Positions 1 to 8,870 of a DNA stretch of 32,537 nt are shown piece by piece. The stretch spans positions 1-32,537 of the forward strand of contig NZ_ASXG01000031.1 in the NCBI RefSeq assembly GCF_000411975.1, written 5' to 3'. The stretch's first letter is position 1; every line of letters begins with the position of its first letter. Made by a program: the position numbers and the translations under genes. The notes beneath the pieces were generated by a model. The model was not told the origin of the DNA and searched no databases. It was given only the letters and a program-made list of their open reading frames with translations. Origin of the DNA: Amycolatopsis orientalis DSM 43388. GTDB lineage: Bacteria; Actinomycetota; Actinomycetes; Mycobacteriales; Pseudonocardiaceae.

Positions 1-612
1 CGCGGCGGGCAGCGGCGACGCTCCCGAAGGCGCGGGCGCGGCGGGCGGCGGCGCCGCGGGGGGCTGTGCCGGGACTTGTCCGGACCACGGGGCGCCCTGC
101 GGTGCGGGCGGGTAGCCGGGCTGCGGCGGCCGGTAGCCCTGCGGAGCGGAAGGCGGGCCGTACCCGCCGGGATTGCCTTGCGGCGCGGGAGGTCCGGCAT
201 ATCCGCCGGGATTGCCCTGCGGTGCGGGATAGCCGCCCGGGGCGCCCTGCGGTCCCGGGTAGCCGCCGGGGCTGCCTTGCGGCCCGGGGAATCCGGCCGG
301 GTTGCTCGGCGGACCGGGATACGGCTGGCGAGGTCCGCCCGGGTAGCCCGGCTGCCCGCCCGGGTACTGCTGCGGCGCGCCGAAGCCCGGCGCGGGAGTT
401 CCGGGCGGCGGCACGAGACGCGCGGCCGCGCGGTAGCCGGGATCCGCGGGCGGCTGCGTGTACTGCCAGTTCCCGTCCGGCAGCCTCCGCTGCCACGCCT
501 GGCCGGGGACGAGCAGCCAGCCGACGCCGTCCGGGCCGGCCAGCGCGGCCGTCCGGCCCGCCGCCGCCTCGGACTGTGCGGCCTGGAATGCGTCCCACCC
601 TGCGCGCGTCAA
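1..612 (-). CDS. Pro/Gly-rich repeat protein, N-terminal part (cut by window edge)
   Basis: This reading frame is open for 204 codons from 612 to the window edge, so the C-terminus is missing. I chose the TTG at 612 because a GGGGAG ribosome-binding site lies 9 nt upstream and an in-frame TAG occurs further up; no ATG or GTG is available before the conserved-looking part. The first ~70 residues look globular, with Trp-rich stretches such as GWLLVPGQAW and DGNWQYTQPP. From about residue 80 the protein becomes a long low-complexity tract of repeated PQGNPGGY/PQGAPGGY-type units, then a Pro/Ala run. Such tracts in actinobacteria often join a small N-terminal domain to membrane segments, but none is visible before the edge. 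The family is not recognised. It lies downstream of the acyltransferase on the same strand, 119 nt away. Confidence 0.6.
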   Translation of the reverse strand, partial: MTRAGWDAFQAAQSEAAAGRTAALAGPDGVGWLLVPGQAWQRRLPDGNWQYTQPPADPGYRAAARLVPPPGTPAPGFGAPQQYPGGQPGYPGGPRQPYPGPPSNPAGFPGPQGSPGGYPGPQGAPGGYPAPQGNPGGYAGPPAPQGNPGGYGPPSAPQGYRPPQPGYPPAPQGAPWSGQVPAQPPAAPPPAAPAPSGASPLPAA

Positions 613-731
613 AGAGACCAGCTCCCCCTCCCGTACCCGTGCGGCGAACCCGCCGCCGCCCCATTGTGCCCAACCCGGGACGCTCCGCGACGGCTAGTCG
701 CCAAAGTCGCCGGTCCGCCCCTCGCCCGCGG

Positions 732-2780
732 TCACCATTGCAGGGCTTGTTTGAGCTGTTTGACCGCAATGGGCGCGAGTGTCGTGTTGAAGGTCGCCGA
801 GGGATGGTTGTCGTCCATGTAGACCAGCACGTTCCCGACGACCGCGCGGCAGCGCTGGTCGTCGCAGTAGTAGTCGGTGAAGTCCAGGAACGACACGTTG
901 TCCGGGACGTTCTGGACCTGCTCCCACGACGGCGTGGCGGCGACCGCGGCGGGCCTCGGCACCGAGCACGCCGGGTCCGTCGGGCTCTTCCGCGCGACGC
1001 AGCTGGCCATGTTGAACGTGTAGCGCGGGTTGTCGCGCACGGCCACGACCGGGATGCCCGCTCCGTCCAAAGTGGACCACACGTCGACGAAGCCCTGCGG
1101 TGTCGTCTCGTGCGGGCCGGGCTTGGAGTTGACCGTGCCGAGCATGATCACCGCGTCCGGGCGGGTGTCGAGCAGTTCGTCGGTGACGGCCTTGTTCCAC
1201 TCGATGCAGTTGCGGTCGCCGGGCATCAGCTCGGAGCCGGACGAATACGGGCACGCGCCCTTCAGCATGGTCGAGACCTCCCAGCCGTCGGAGACGACCG
1301 CGGGCTGGAAGGCGGCGAGGAACTGCTGGATGTGCGAATCCCCGACGAGCACGACCCGCTTGGTCGGCGGGCCGTCCGGAGACTCCGTGCAGATCTGCAG
1401 TTCCGCGTTGCGCGGCGAGATCGAGCACTGGTCCGGGCGCGTGCGGGCCCAGTCGTCGGCGAGCTTCACCGTGGGCGGCACGATCGCCGGGGACGGCGCG
1501 CCGCGGTAGACGAAGCCCTGCGCGTGCGCGACCGCGCCCGGATGGTCCGGGTCGCCGATGGCGATCTCGTAGTTCGCCCGCGCGCTGCTCACGCCCTGCC
1601 AGACGCCGCTCGCGACGAGCACCGGGGCCAGCGCGAGCACGCCGAACCGGTAGGCGCCCCACTGGTTCGCGGTGCCGATCTTCGACAGCCGGATCGGGTT
1701 CTCGATCAGGTGGTAGGTCAGGATCGCGAGCAGGAACGACACGCCGACCACGAACGTGCCGCCGAGCGGGCCGACCGCCACCCGGTCCCGGGCGACCAGG
1801 TAGAACACCAGCACCGGCCAGTGCCACAGGTACAGCGAGAAGCTCAGGTTGCCGACGTAGCCGAGGAATTTCGAGCTGAGCCAGCGGTCCGCACCGAGCA
1901 CGCTGCCGGTCTGCCCGGCGACCAGCACCAGGCCCGCCGAGACGGTCGGCCACAGCGCGATCCAGCCGGGGAACACGCTGTCGACCTCCAGCAGCACGCC
2001 GCACAGCACCAGCCCGGCGACGCCGATCCAGCCGAGCGCGACGCGCAGCAGCCGCGGCAGCGTGACCTGGTCGAGGAACATCGCCATCAGGCCGCCGAGG
2101 GCGAATTCCCAGACCCGGGTGAGACCGTGGAAGTAGGCCAGCGGCTGGTCGGCCGCGGTGAGGTACACCGAGTACGCGAGCGAGGCGGCGAACAGGACGA
2201 CCAGCAGCAGGTTCACCGTGTGCCGCAGCGACCAGCCCAGCCGGCGCACGAGCAGGCCGAGCCCGACGAACAGCAGCGGCCACAGCACGTAGAACTGGCC
2301 CTGGATGGACAGCGACCAGAAGTGCTGCACCAGGCTCGCGCTGTTGTGCTGGGCGAAGTAGTCCACCGAATCGGCCGCGAGCTGCCAGTTCTCGTAGAAC
2401 AGCGCGGACGCGACGACCTCGCGGATGGTCTGGAACCAGCGGTCCTGCGGCAGCAGCAGCTGCGACACGACCACGACCGTCAGCAGCACGGTCATCGCGG
2501 CCGGGAACAGCCGCTTGATCATCCGGCCCCAGGTGGCGCGCAGTTCGATCCGGCCGCGCAGCAGCGCCCGGTAGAGCTGGCCGGTGATCAGGAACCCGGA
2601 CACGAGGAAGAACACGTCGACGCCGCCGGAGATCCGGTCGAACCACACGTGGTAGACGACGACCAGCACCGAGGCCAGCGCCCGCACGCCCTGCAGCTCC
2701 GGCCGGAACCGGGCCTGCGCGCCCGGTCCGGCGGGAGGTTTGCCGGGCCGTTCCGGGGCGGCCACCGTGGTGCCGGACAT
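732..2780 (-). CDS. Membrane acyltransferase of the OafA/acyltransferase-3 family with SGNH domain
   Basis: This 682-residue protein probably transfers acyl (often O-acetyl) groups to cell-surface glycans or other envelope molecules. Residues ~26-400 are a polytopic acyltransferase-3 domain: the conserved His is in VVVYHVWF (H44), followed by the GGVDVFFLVSGFLI signature (52-65) and about ten hydrophobic segments. After a linker, residues ~475-682 form an SGNH-hydrolase-like domain with the nucleophile block GDSH (480-483) and a C-terminal DDNHPS block carrying the Asp/His pair (~656-659). This two-domain layout is known from peptidoglycan and polysaccharide O-acetyltransferases. The start at 2780 is preferred over an in-frame ATG at 2834 because GGGAGGAA sits 5 nt before it. 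The substrate cannot be read from the sequence. The gene is divergent from argA. Confidence 0.93.
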   Translation of the reverse strand: MSGTTVAAPERPGKPPAGPGAQARFRPELQGVRALASVLVVVYHVWFDRISGGVDVFFLVSGFLITGQLYRALLRGRIELRATWGRMIKRLFPAAMTVLLTVVVVSQLLLPQDRWFQTIREVVASALFYENWQLAADSVDYFAQHNSASLVQHFWSLSIQGQFYVLWPLLFVGLGLLVRRLGWSLRHTVNLLLVVLFAASLAYSVYLTAADQPLAYFHGLTRVWEFALGGLMAMFLDQVTLPRLLRVALGWIGVAGLVLCGVLLEVDSVFPGWIALWPTVSAGLVLVAGQTGSVLGADRWLSSKFLGYVGNLSFSLYLWHWPVLVFYLVARDRVAVGPLGGTFVVGVSFLLAILTYHLIENPIRLSKIGTANQWGAYRFGVLALAPVLVASGVWQGVSSARANYEIAIGDPDHPGAVAHAQGFVYRGAPSPAIVPPTVKLADDWARTRPDQCSISPRNAELQICTESPDGPPTKRVVLVGDSHIQQFLAAFQPAVVSDGWEVSTMLKGACPYSSGSELMPGDRNCIEWNKAVTDELLDTRPDAVIMLGTVNSKPGPHETTPQGFVDVWSTLDGAGIPVVAVRDNPRYTFNMASCVARKSPTDPACSVPRPAAVAATPSWEQVQNVPDNVSFLDFTDYYCDDQRCRAVVGNVLVYMDDNHPSATFNTTLAPIAVKQLKQALQW

Positions 2781-2926
2781 GCAGGTTCCTCCCGAGGGCC
2801 GGTAGCCGGCCGGGAGCCGCCGACTACTGGTCATGTGCGCTCACTAGCTATACGTGACAGCTCGCGCCGTCACGCATCCGGGGTCCCCCGATGGAGCCGC
2901 TCGGAGCCGCCGGTCCTCGCGGTCGT

Positions 2927-2932
2927 TATCTT
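2927..2932 (+). promoter_or_regulatory. -10 box TATCTT for leaderless argA transcript
   Basis: TATCTT fits the actinobacterial TANNNT -10 pattern and lies 6 nt before the GTG at 2939. There is no Shine-Dalgarno sequence before that GTG, which suggests transcription starts at or next to the start codon. No convincing -35 box is seen. Confidence 0.5.
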
Positions 2933-2938
2933 GACCGG

Positions 2939-3457
2939 GTGCCCGACTCCCGCCCTCCGTCCGTCCGCCGCGCGCGGATCGCCGACGTCCGCAAGATCAA
3001 GGCCCTCGTCGATTCCGACGCCGGCCGCGTGCTCCTCGAGAAAGATCTGGTCACGCTTTACGAGGCGGTGCAGGAGTTCTGGGTCGCGACCGACGAGCGG
3101 GACGGCGCCGAGGACGTGCTGGGCGCGGCCGCGCTGCACGTGCTGTGGGAGGACATCGGCGAACTGCGCACGGTGGTGGTCGACAAAGCCGCGCGCGGCC
3201 GCGGGATCGGCCGCGCGCTGGTCGGCAGGCTCGTCGAAGAAGCCCGCGAACTGGGGCTGAAACGGCTGTTCGTGCTGACCTTCGAGACCTCGTTCTTCGC
3301 CGGGCACGGGTTCGTCGAGATCGACGGCGCCCCGGTGTCGCAGGAGGTGTACGAGGAAATGCGCCGTTCGCTCGACCCGGGCGTGGCGGAGTTTCTCGAC
3401 CTGCCCTACGTCAAGCCGAACACGCTGGGGAACTCGCGGATGCTGCTCGAGTTCTGA
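2939..3457 (+). CDS. argA: Amino-acid N-acetyltransferase (N-acetylglutamate synthase, short GNAT type)
   Basis: This 172-residue GNAT enzyme acetylates glutamate with acetyl-CoA, the first step of arginine biosynthesis. The sequence closely follows the short actinobacterial ArgA (M. tuberculosis Rv2747): LVTLYEAVQEFWVA near the N-terminus, the acetyl-CoA loop around RGRGIGRAL, FVLTFETSFFAGHGF, and the C-terminal AEFLDLPYVKPNTLGNSRML. Length matches the family (about 170-175 residues). I start at GTG 2939 rather than the ATG at 2891, because the extra 16 residues have no counterpart in the family and a TATCTT box 6 nt upstream indicates a leaderless mRNA. It is convergent with the lipoprotein gene, with only 4 nt between the stops. 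Its position next to ftsK matches M. tuberculosis. Confidence 0.93.
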   Translation: MPDSRPPSVRRARIADVRKIKALVDSDAGRVLLEKDLVTLYEAVQEFWVATDERDGAEDVLGAAALHVLWEDIGELRTVVVDKAARGRGIGRALVGRLVEEARELGLKRLFVLTFETSFFAGHGFVEIDGAPVSQEVYEEMRRSLDPGVAEFLDLPYVKPNTLGNSRMLLEF

Positions 3458-3461
3458 GCGT

Positions 3462-3869
3462 TCAGGAGAACCGGACGAGGATGTGGTTGCCCGACCCGTC
3501 CACGGCGGCGAGCTTCACGGTCGTGCCGGCGAAGGTCGTCGAGTCCGGGCCCTGGCGGCCGGTGTGCAGCTGGACGGACGTGTGCTCGCCGCGGCCCGGC
3601 TCGGTGAGGACGAGCGCCACGACCGCCTCCCCGGCGACGAAGCACTGGCGGCCCGGCTTGCACCGCGAATCCGAGACCAGCTGGCGGTAGCGCACGGTGA
3701 GGTCGCGGCCGGCGATCTGCACCTCCTGGCCGGGCGCGAGCGCCACGTTCCCGCCCGGCTCGGCGGCCGGCGGGCGCGACGGTGTCTGCGCGAGCGCGGC
3801 CGGCCCGCCCGCGCACCCGGCCAGCGCGGCGGCCGTCCCGATTCCCAGTGCGAGCTTCTTGAGGTCCAT
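3462..3869 (-). CDS. Small secreted lipoprotein, unknown function
   Basis: This 135-residue protein begins MDLKKLALGIGTAAALAGC: a short basic start, a hydrophobic stretch and a lipobox LAGC with the lipidated Cys at about residue 19, so it should be anchored on the outside of the membrane. After a Pro/Ala linker, residues ~40-135 look like a small beta-rich domain with two Cys, in SRCKPGRQCF, likely forming a disulfide. The end (DSTTFAGTTVKLAAVDGSG) also looks beta-stranded. No family is recognised. It starts 44 nt after the ftsK stop on the same strand and may be co-transcribed, although the ribosome-binding site is weak (CCGGA close to the ATG). Confidence 0.8.
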   Translation of the reverse strand: MDLKKLALGIGTAAALAGCAGGPAALAQTPSRPPAAEPGGNVALAPGQEVQIAGRDLTVRYRQLVSDSRCKPGRQCFVAGEAVVALVLTEPGRGEHTSVQLHTGRQGPDSTTFAGTTVKLAAVDGSGNHILVRFS

Positions 3870-3913
3870 GTCCGGGGGACGGACCGGACGCGCCGGCGGG
3901 TTGCACGCGCCGG

Positions 3914-6460
3914 TCAGAAGTCCTCGTCCTCGCCGCCGGCCGGCGCGCCGCCCGCGTCGGAGCCGCCGCGGATCATGAACAGCACGGACTCCAGCTCGTC
4001 GGGCTTGATCAGCACGTCGCGGGCCTTCGAGCCCTCCGACGGGCCGACCACGCCGCGGCTTTCCAGCAGGTCCATCAGCCGCCCGGCCTTGGCGAAGCCG
4101 ACGCGGAGCTTGCGCTGCAGCATCGACGTGGAGCCGAACTGGGACGTGACGATCAGCTCGGCGGCCTGCAGCAGGACGTCGAGGTCGTCGCCGATGTCCG
4201 GGTCGATCTCCTTCTTCTCGCCCGCCTTGGCGCTGGTGACGCCCTCGTTGTAGTCCGGCTGCGCCTGTTCCTTGGCGAAGTTGACGACCGCGGCGATCTC
4301 CTCGTCGCCGACGAACGCGCCCTGGATGCGGACCGGTTTCCCGGCGCCCATCGGGAGGTAGAGCGCGTCGCCCATGCCGATCAGCTTCTCCGCGCCCGGC
4401 TGGTCGAGGATGACCCGCGAGTCGGTGAGCGACGAGGTGGCGAACGCGAGCCGCGACGGCACGTTCGTCTTGATCAGGCCGGTGACGACGTCGACGCTCG
4501 GCCGCTGGGTGGCCAGCACCAGGTGGATGCCGGCGGCGCGGGCCTTCTGGGTGATCCGCACGATCGCGTCCTCGACGTCGCGCGGGGCGGTCATCATCAG
4601 GTCGGCCAGCTCGTCGACGATCGCCATGATGTACGGGTAGGGCTGGTACTCGCGTTCGCTGCCCGGCGGCGCGGTGATGTCGCCGGAGCGCACCTTGGCG
4701 TTGAAGTCGTCGATGTGCCGGACCCGGTTGGCCTGCATGTCCTGATAGCGCTGCTCCATCTCCTCGACGAGCCAGGCCAGCGCGGCGGCGGCCTTCTTCG
4801 GCTGCGTGATGATGGGCGTGATCAGGTGCGGGATGCCCTCGTACGGCGTCAGCTCGACCATCTTCGGGTCGATCAGGATCATCCGGCATTCCGCGGGCGT
4901 CGCCCGGGCCAGCAGCGAAACCAGCATCGAGTTCACGAAGCTCGACTTGCCGGAACCCGTGGAACCGGCCACCAGCAGGTGCGGCATCTTCGTCAGGTTC
5001 GCGGTGACGAACTCGCCCTCGATGTCCTTGCCGAGCCCGATCAGCATCGGGTGGTTGTCCTTGACCGTGGACGGCGCGCGCAGCACGTCGCCGAGGCGCA
5101 CCATCTCGCGGTCGGAGTTGGGCACCTCGATGCCGACCGCGGACTTGCCCGGTATCGGCGCGAGCAGGCGGACGTTGTCGGTGGCCACCGCGTAGGCGAT
5201 GTTCTTGGTCAGCGCGGTGATCTTCTCGACCTTCACGCCCGGGCCGAGCTCGACCTCGTACCGGGTCACTGTCGGGCCTCGGGTGAAGCCGGTGACCTGA
5301 GCGTCGACGTTGAACTGGTCGAGGACGCCGGTGATCGCCTCGATCATCTGGTCGTTGGCCTTGCTGCGGGACTTCGGCGCGTCGCCGAGCTTCAGCAGGT
5401 CGGGCGGCGGGAGCGCGTAGTCGCCCTCGACGGTCCGGGTGACCGACAGCGCGGGTTCCGGCGCCTTCTTCGGCTTCTTCTCCGGCACCTCGGCCGGGGG
5501 CGCGACCGGCTTCGGCGGCCGGATCGGAGTGGCCGGCTCGGCGAGCGCCGCGTCGAGGTCGAGCTGCTCGCCGTCCTTGTCGGCGCTGGCCTGGCGACGG
5601 CGCGACGGCTTCCGCAGCCGCACGGACTTCGGGTCGGCCTCGGGTTCTGGTTCGGCGGGTTCGTCGTCGTGCTGGGCGGCCTCGTATTCGGCCAGTTCGT
5701 GCTCGTCGAGACCCCAGGTGCGCAGCCGGTGCGGGATTTCGCGGACCGGGGTGCCGGTGAACACCAGGACGCCGAACAGCAGCGCAAGGATCAGCAGCGG
5801 CACCGCGACCCACGTGGTGACGCCCTTGGTGAGCAGCCCGCCGGAAAACGCGCCGAGAATGCCGCCCGCGTACATCCGGCCGTCGTTGGTGTCCGGGAGC
5901 GCGGTGAAGATGTGCAGCATCCCGAGCACGGACAGCACGACGAGCAGCGTGCCGATCACCATCCTCGGCCGCGTCTCCGGCTTCGGCTCGGACCGCATCA
6001 GCGCGACCGCGACCACGAGCAGCACCAGCGGCAACGTCACCGCTCCGGCGCCGAGGATCGTCCGGGTGGCGATTTCGACGCCCGCCCCGATCGGCCCGGC
6101 AGCCCGCCACCACACGCCGACCGCGGCGACGATGGCCAGCGCGATCAACCCGAGGGCCAGCCCGTCACGGCGGTGCTCGGCCTCGAGCTCCCGCGTGCGC
6201 CCGACTGTGCGGGCCAGCGAGCCGACGCCCTTGGCGACGAGGTTCCAGGTGCTGCGCACACCGCGCCCGAACGCTCCGGAACTCTTGCGGCCGGCCGGAC
6301 GCCGCGCAGGCGAAGTCCGGGGCCGGGAGCTGCTCCTGCCCCTGGTCGAGCCGCCTTTCGACCTGCTCGACGCGCCGCGCGCCGGCGTACGCGAACTCCG
6401 CGCCGGTGCCTTCCCGCCGCTTCCCGCCGTGCTCCGCTTTCTCGTCGCCGACCCAGCCAT
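3914..6460 (-). CDS. ftsK: DNA translocase FtsK
   Basis: FtsK is a septum-anchored, ATP-driven motor that moves chromosomal DNA during division. This 848-residue copy has a basic Ser/Arg/Ala-rich N-terminus (1-75), four or five membrane segments (about 100-118, 137-155, 167-187, 216-235), an acidic/Pro-rich linker (~250-350) and the motor domain. Walker A GSTGSGKS is at 499-506 and Walker B IMAIVDELADLMM at about 611-623. The C-terminal gamma winged helix (around QRKLRVGFAKAGRLMDLLE) normally reads the polar KOPS-like sites on the chromosome. Length and order are typical of actinobacterial FtsK. The ATG at 6460 has a TACCGT box 6 nt upstream, consistent with a leaderless mRNA; a GGAGG lies too close to the start to be a normal ribosome-binding site. 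Adjacency to argA is conserved in mycobacteria. Confidence 0.97.
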   Translation of the reverse strand: MAGSATRKRSTAGSGGKAPARSSRTPARGASSRSKGGSTRGRSSSRPRTSPARRPAGRKSSGAFGRGVRSTWNLVAKGVGSLARTVGRTRELEAEHRRDGLALGLIALAIVAAVGVWWRAAGPIGAGVEIATRTILGAGAVTLPLVLLVVAVALMRSEPKPETRPRMVIGTLLVVLSVLGMLHIFTALPDTNDGRMYAGGILGAFSGGLLTKGVTTWVAVPLLILALLFGVLVFTGTPVREIPHRLRTWGLDEHELAEYEAAQHDDEPAEPEPEADPKSVRLRKPSRRRQASADKDGEQLDLDAALAEPATPIRPPKPVAPPAEVPEKKPKKAPEPALSVTRTVEGDYALPPPDLLKLGDAPKSRSKANDQMIEAITGVLDQFNVDAQVTGFTRGPTVTRYEVELGPGVKVEKITALTKNIAYAVATDNVRLLAPIPGKSAVGIEVPNSDREMVRLGDVLRAPSTVKDNHPMLIGLGKDIEGEFVTANLTKMPHLLVAGSTGSGKSSFVNSMLVSLLARATPAECRMILIDPKMVELTPYEGIPHLITPIITQPKKAAAALAWLVEEMEQRYQDMQANRVRHIDDFNAKVRSGDITAPPGSEREYQPYPYIMAIVDELADLMMTAPRDVEDAIVRITQKARAAGIHLVLATQRPSVDVVTGLIKTNVPSRLAFATSSLTDSRVILDQPGAEKLIGMGDALYLPMGAGKPVRIQGAFVGDEEIAAVVNFAKEQAQPDYNEGVTSAKAGEKKEIDPDIGDDLDVLLQAAELIVTSQFGSTSMLQRKLRVGFAKAGRLMDLLESRGVVGPSEGSKARDVLIKPDELESVLFMIRGGSDAGGAPAGGEDEDF

Positions 6461-6466
6461 GCCTCC

Positions 6467-6472
6467 ACGGTA
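6467..6472 (-). promoter_or_regulatory. -10 box TACCGT for ftsK
   Basis: Read on the minus strand, TACCGT lies 6 nt before the ftsK ATG. A GTGACT resembling a -35 box occurs 16 nt further upstream. The spacing suggests a leaderless transcript. Confidence 0.5.
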
Positions 6473-6479
6473 ACGGGCG

Positions 6480-7221
6480 AGGACCGATAGTCACATGTGC
6501 CACTCGCAGCGCAGGGGAAACAATCGTCTCCAGATCACAGTGGATCTTGTGGGGCATCGGCGGTACCCATGAAAGCCGAGGCCGCTCATGCCGAGTCCCG
6601 CCGAGATCGTGCGCGCGCTGGCTGACCGGACCTCTCACGCCCCGGTGCCGCGGAGTACTGGGCGGTTCCGTTCCCTCCGCAAGTCCAGATGTAACCGGCA
6701 CACCGACCAGACCACCACTGGGCTGGTCCTGTCGGCCAGCACGGAGTTCTTCGACCGCGAAGGCTGGCGGACGGGTCTACGCGGTTGCTGGCGGCGCAGG
6801 GCGCGGCGGTTGTCCGGCCGTCAGTGGGTATTGCGCCGCTGGGACGGTCAAGGCTTTCAGCACCGTTTGGCTAACCCAGGTGGTGACGCCAGAGCTGCGG
6901 GGGTTGTTGCTCTTGTGGTGCGGCCCAGCACCCGGCAGCTCGTGCTCGACGCGGAACCCGGATGTTGCTGATGCCCCGGGATGTCGAGGATGACAGGGAG
7001 ACGATCGGCACCTGGACTCGCTGGTTGGACACTGGGTACACGGGTTCCGCCGAGACACGACCGGGGGTGGCTTCCTGACCAGCGTCGACCGCTTGCTCCG
7101 TCCACCGCTGGCCCCACGGATTCGTGGCCTTCGTGGCCGCTCTTTCCGGACATTCGCGTCGTAACGGCTCGCGGGATCAGCGCGATCCATCGAAGCAACC
7201 TCGACCGGACTTGGAGCAAGC
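6480..7221. other. 742-bp stretch without a convincing gene; possible gene remnants
   Basis: No frame here looks like an intact gene. The best candidate is an open frame at 6588-6971 on the plus strand (127 codons, ATG start). Its first half has GC-rich third positions, but from about 6775 many codons end in T or A, and fragments with protein-like composition appear in different frames: LADGSTRLLAAQGAAVV in one and GVVALVVRPSTRQLVLD in another. This is what a decayed gene with frameshifts would look like, but I recognise no family. A 38-codon frame at about 6963-7079 follows. The last ~140 bp must hold the promoter of the lipoprotein gene at 7222. No tRNA-like or terminator-like structure was seen. 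Confidence 0.4.
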
Positions 7222-7866
7222 ATGAACATCCGGAGCATCTTCGGCGTCGCCATCGGCATTGCGACGCTGACCGGCCTCCTCAGCGCGTGCGGCAACAACG
7301 CGCCCGCGCCCGCAGCTCCCGCTCCAGTGACCGCGCGCCCGGCGTCCCCGATGACTGGCTCGCCCGCGCCCGCGAGCGTCGCTGCGGCACCGACCACCAG
7401 CGAGATCTCGGCCGACACCTATCGGAAAAAGTCCGTCGGTCAGGCATGGGGCACCCTGGACCCCTCCACCGGTGAAACCAGGATCACCGCGTGGCTGACC
7501 AAAATCACCGTCGACCCGCCGTGCGACCGGCCCGGAACGCGCAAGCCCGGCATGCACACACTGGTCCTCGACTTCACCGTCCAGATGCCCGCCGCCGGCG
7601 GCGACCCGTCGGACATTCAGGCTTTCGGCAACGACGTTCTCAACGAGACCCGCTTCTCGACGCGCGGCGCGGACGGCATCACCAACCAGGCCGAGTACAA
7701 CAGCCCGTGCAAGTGGCAGGTCAAGAAACTCCCGTTCCAGTTCGCGCCCAGCAGCAAGTACACCGGCCAGCTCGTGATCGATACTCCCGACCCGCACGGC
7801 ACGCTTCTGCTCACCGCAGGCAACGGGTTCTTGAACGGCAGCATGGGCTGGGAGTGGGACTACTGA
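7222..7866 (+). CDS. Secreted lipoprotein, unknown function
   Basis: This 214-residue protein has a clear lipoprotein signal: MNIRSIFGVAIGIATLTG, then the lipobox LLSAC with the lipidated Cys at about residue 23. A Pro/Ala/Ser/Thr-rich linker (24-60) leads to a ~150-residue extracellular domain containing TLVLDFTVQMPA and TGQLVIDTPDPHGTLLL. This order of strands is reminiscent of the immunoglobulin-like fold of DUF4352-type lipoproteins, but that is only a resemblance. Two Cys (in DPPCDRPG and NSPCKWQV) may form a disulfide. The start is supported by GGAG 5 nt before the ATG. Codon third positions are mostly G or C. It stands alone behind a gene-poor stretch. Confidence 0.85.
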   Translation: MNIRSIFGVAIGIATLTGLLSACGNNAPAPAAPAPVTARPASPMTGSPAPASVAAAPTTSEISADTYRKKSVGQAWGTLDPSTGETRITAWLTKITVDPPCDRPGTRKPGMHTLVLDFTVQMPAAGGDPSDIQAFGNDVLNETRFSTRGADGITNQAEYNSPCKWQVKKLPFQFAPSSKYTGQLVIDTPDPHGTLLLTAGNGFLNGSMGWEWDY

Positions 7867-8009
7867 TCGCTGACCCGTCGGGCACCGCCCATCGGCCGAG
7901 CGCTCCAGACGCGCCCTGAGCAGCTATGACGACCGGCGAAGCGCCGCCCCCGCCGGCTCAGCGAGAACCGCGTTGTCCCAGGTGCTCTCCCCCGTGAAAT
8001 GCTCTGCTC

Positions 8010-8819
8010 ATGTTCGCGCTCCAACAGGACGAGGCTCCGCGCCGTGCCCCCGCGATCTGGCGGACGATGCTCAATCTCGACCGAGGGCTGGTGAATCTCG
8101 TCGGGCGGCTCACGGTCACCGGGTCGGTGCCGCGGGAGCTTCGGGGCAAGCCGCTGCTCATGGCGGCCAATCACATCGGCGTGTTCGACGCCTTCGTGCT
8201 CATGGCGGCGTGCAAGCGGATCGGCATCAATCCGCGGTTCATGCTCGCCGGCGGGATTCTCGACGCTCCGGTGATCGGCCCGGCGCTCAAAGTCAGCGGG
8301 CATCTGCGCGTGGACCGGGCGAAGGCGGCGACCGCGGTCGGGCAGTTCGCCGAGGCGGCGGAGGCGTTGCGGACCACGCGCGAGCCGATCGTCGTGTACC
8401 CCGAGGGGCGGATCAGCCACGACCCGGGGCTGTGGCCGGAGCGCGGCAAGACGGGGGCGGCCCGGCTCGCGCTCGCCGCGGGCGTGCCGGTGATCCCGAT
8501 CAGCCAGTGGGGCGCGCACGAAGCCGTGTACTGGGGCACGGAGACCGTCAACGGCCCGGCGGATCTGCTGCCGCTGGCCAAATCCGGGTTGAGCGCGCCG
8601 TTGCGGCGGCCGCGGTTCAAGGTGCATTTCGGGACGCCGGTGGACCTGTCCGACGTCGAGCCGGAGCGGCCGGGCGCGGGCGTCCGCGCGCACGCGAAGA
8701 TCATGCAGGCCATCACCGACGGCCTGGTTCCGTTGCGCCGCCACGAACCCGTCCGGCCGCGCTTCTACGACCCCACCCGGCCGACCGACACCGTCAGCCC
8801 CTGGAAGCCGCAGCGCTGA
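8010..8819 (+). CDS. PlsC-like 1-acylglycerol-3-phosphate acyltransferase family protein
   Basis: This 269-residue protein belongs to the lysophosphatidate acyltransferase (PlsC) superfamily, which adds an acyl chain to a glycerolipid or related acceptor at the membrane. The HX4D catalytic block is NHIGVFD (54-60), with FMLAGG at 71-76 in the block-II position, followed by VYPEGRIS (123-130) as block III and VPVIPISQWG as block IV. No clear membrane segment is visible. Actinobacteria carry several such paralogues, so the acceptor could be lysophosphatidate or an acyl-mannoside; I cannot tell which. The ATG at 8010 has no obvious ribosome-binding site; the ATG at 8067 is an alternative that would lose 19 residues. 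It ends 51 nt before the flavoprotein gene, which has its own promoter-like box. Confidence 0.9.
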   Translation: MFALQQDEAPRRAPAIWRTMLNLDRGLVNLVGRLTVTGSVPRELRGKPLLMAANHIGVFDAFVLMAACKRIGINPRFMLAGGILDAPVIGPALKVSGHLRVDRAKAATAVGQFAEAAEALRTTREPIVVYPEGRISHDPGLWPERGKTGAARLALAAGVPVIPISQWGAHEAVYWGTETVNGPADLLPLAKSGLSAPLRRPRFKVHFGTPVDLSDVEPERPGAGVRAHAKIMQAITDGLVPLRRHEPVRPRFYDPTRPTDTVSPWKPQR

Positions 8820-8856
8820 GGCCGTCCGGATCGTGAGACATACCAGCGGACCCGGC

Positions 8857-8862
8857 TAGGGT
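8857..8862 (+). promoter_or_regulatory. -10 box TAGGGT for the WrbA-like gene
   Basis: TAGGGT lies 8 nt before the GTG at 8871. A GTGAGA resembling a -35 box is at 8833-8838, 18 nt upstream of it. No ribosome-binding site is present, which suggests a leaderless mRNA. Confidence 0.5.
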
Positions 8863-8870
8863 CACGTGGT

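Noticed and set aside
66..3260. A 1064-codon open frame on the plus strand
   Set aside because: It is antisense to the acyltransferase and crosses into argA in another frame; composition is Arg-rich and unstructured.
6588..6971. A 127-codon frame as an independent gene
   Set aside because: Codon bias weakens in the second half, there is no family match and no ribosome-binding site; kept only as part of the gene-poor stretch.
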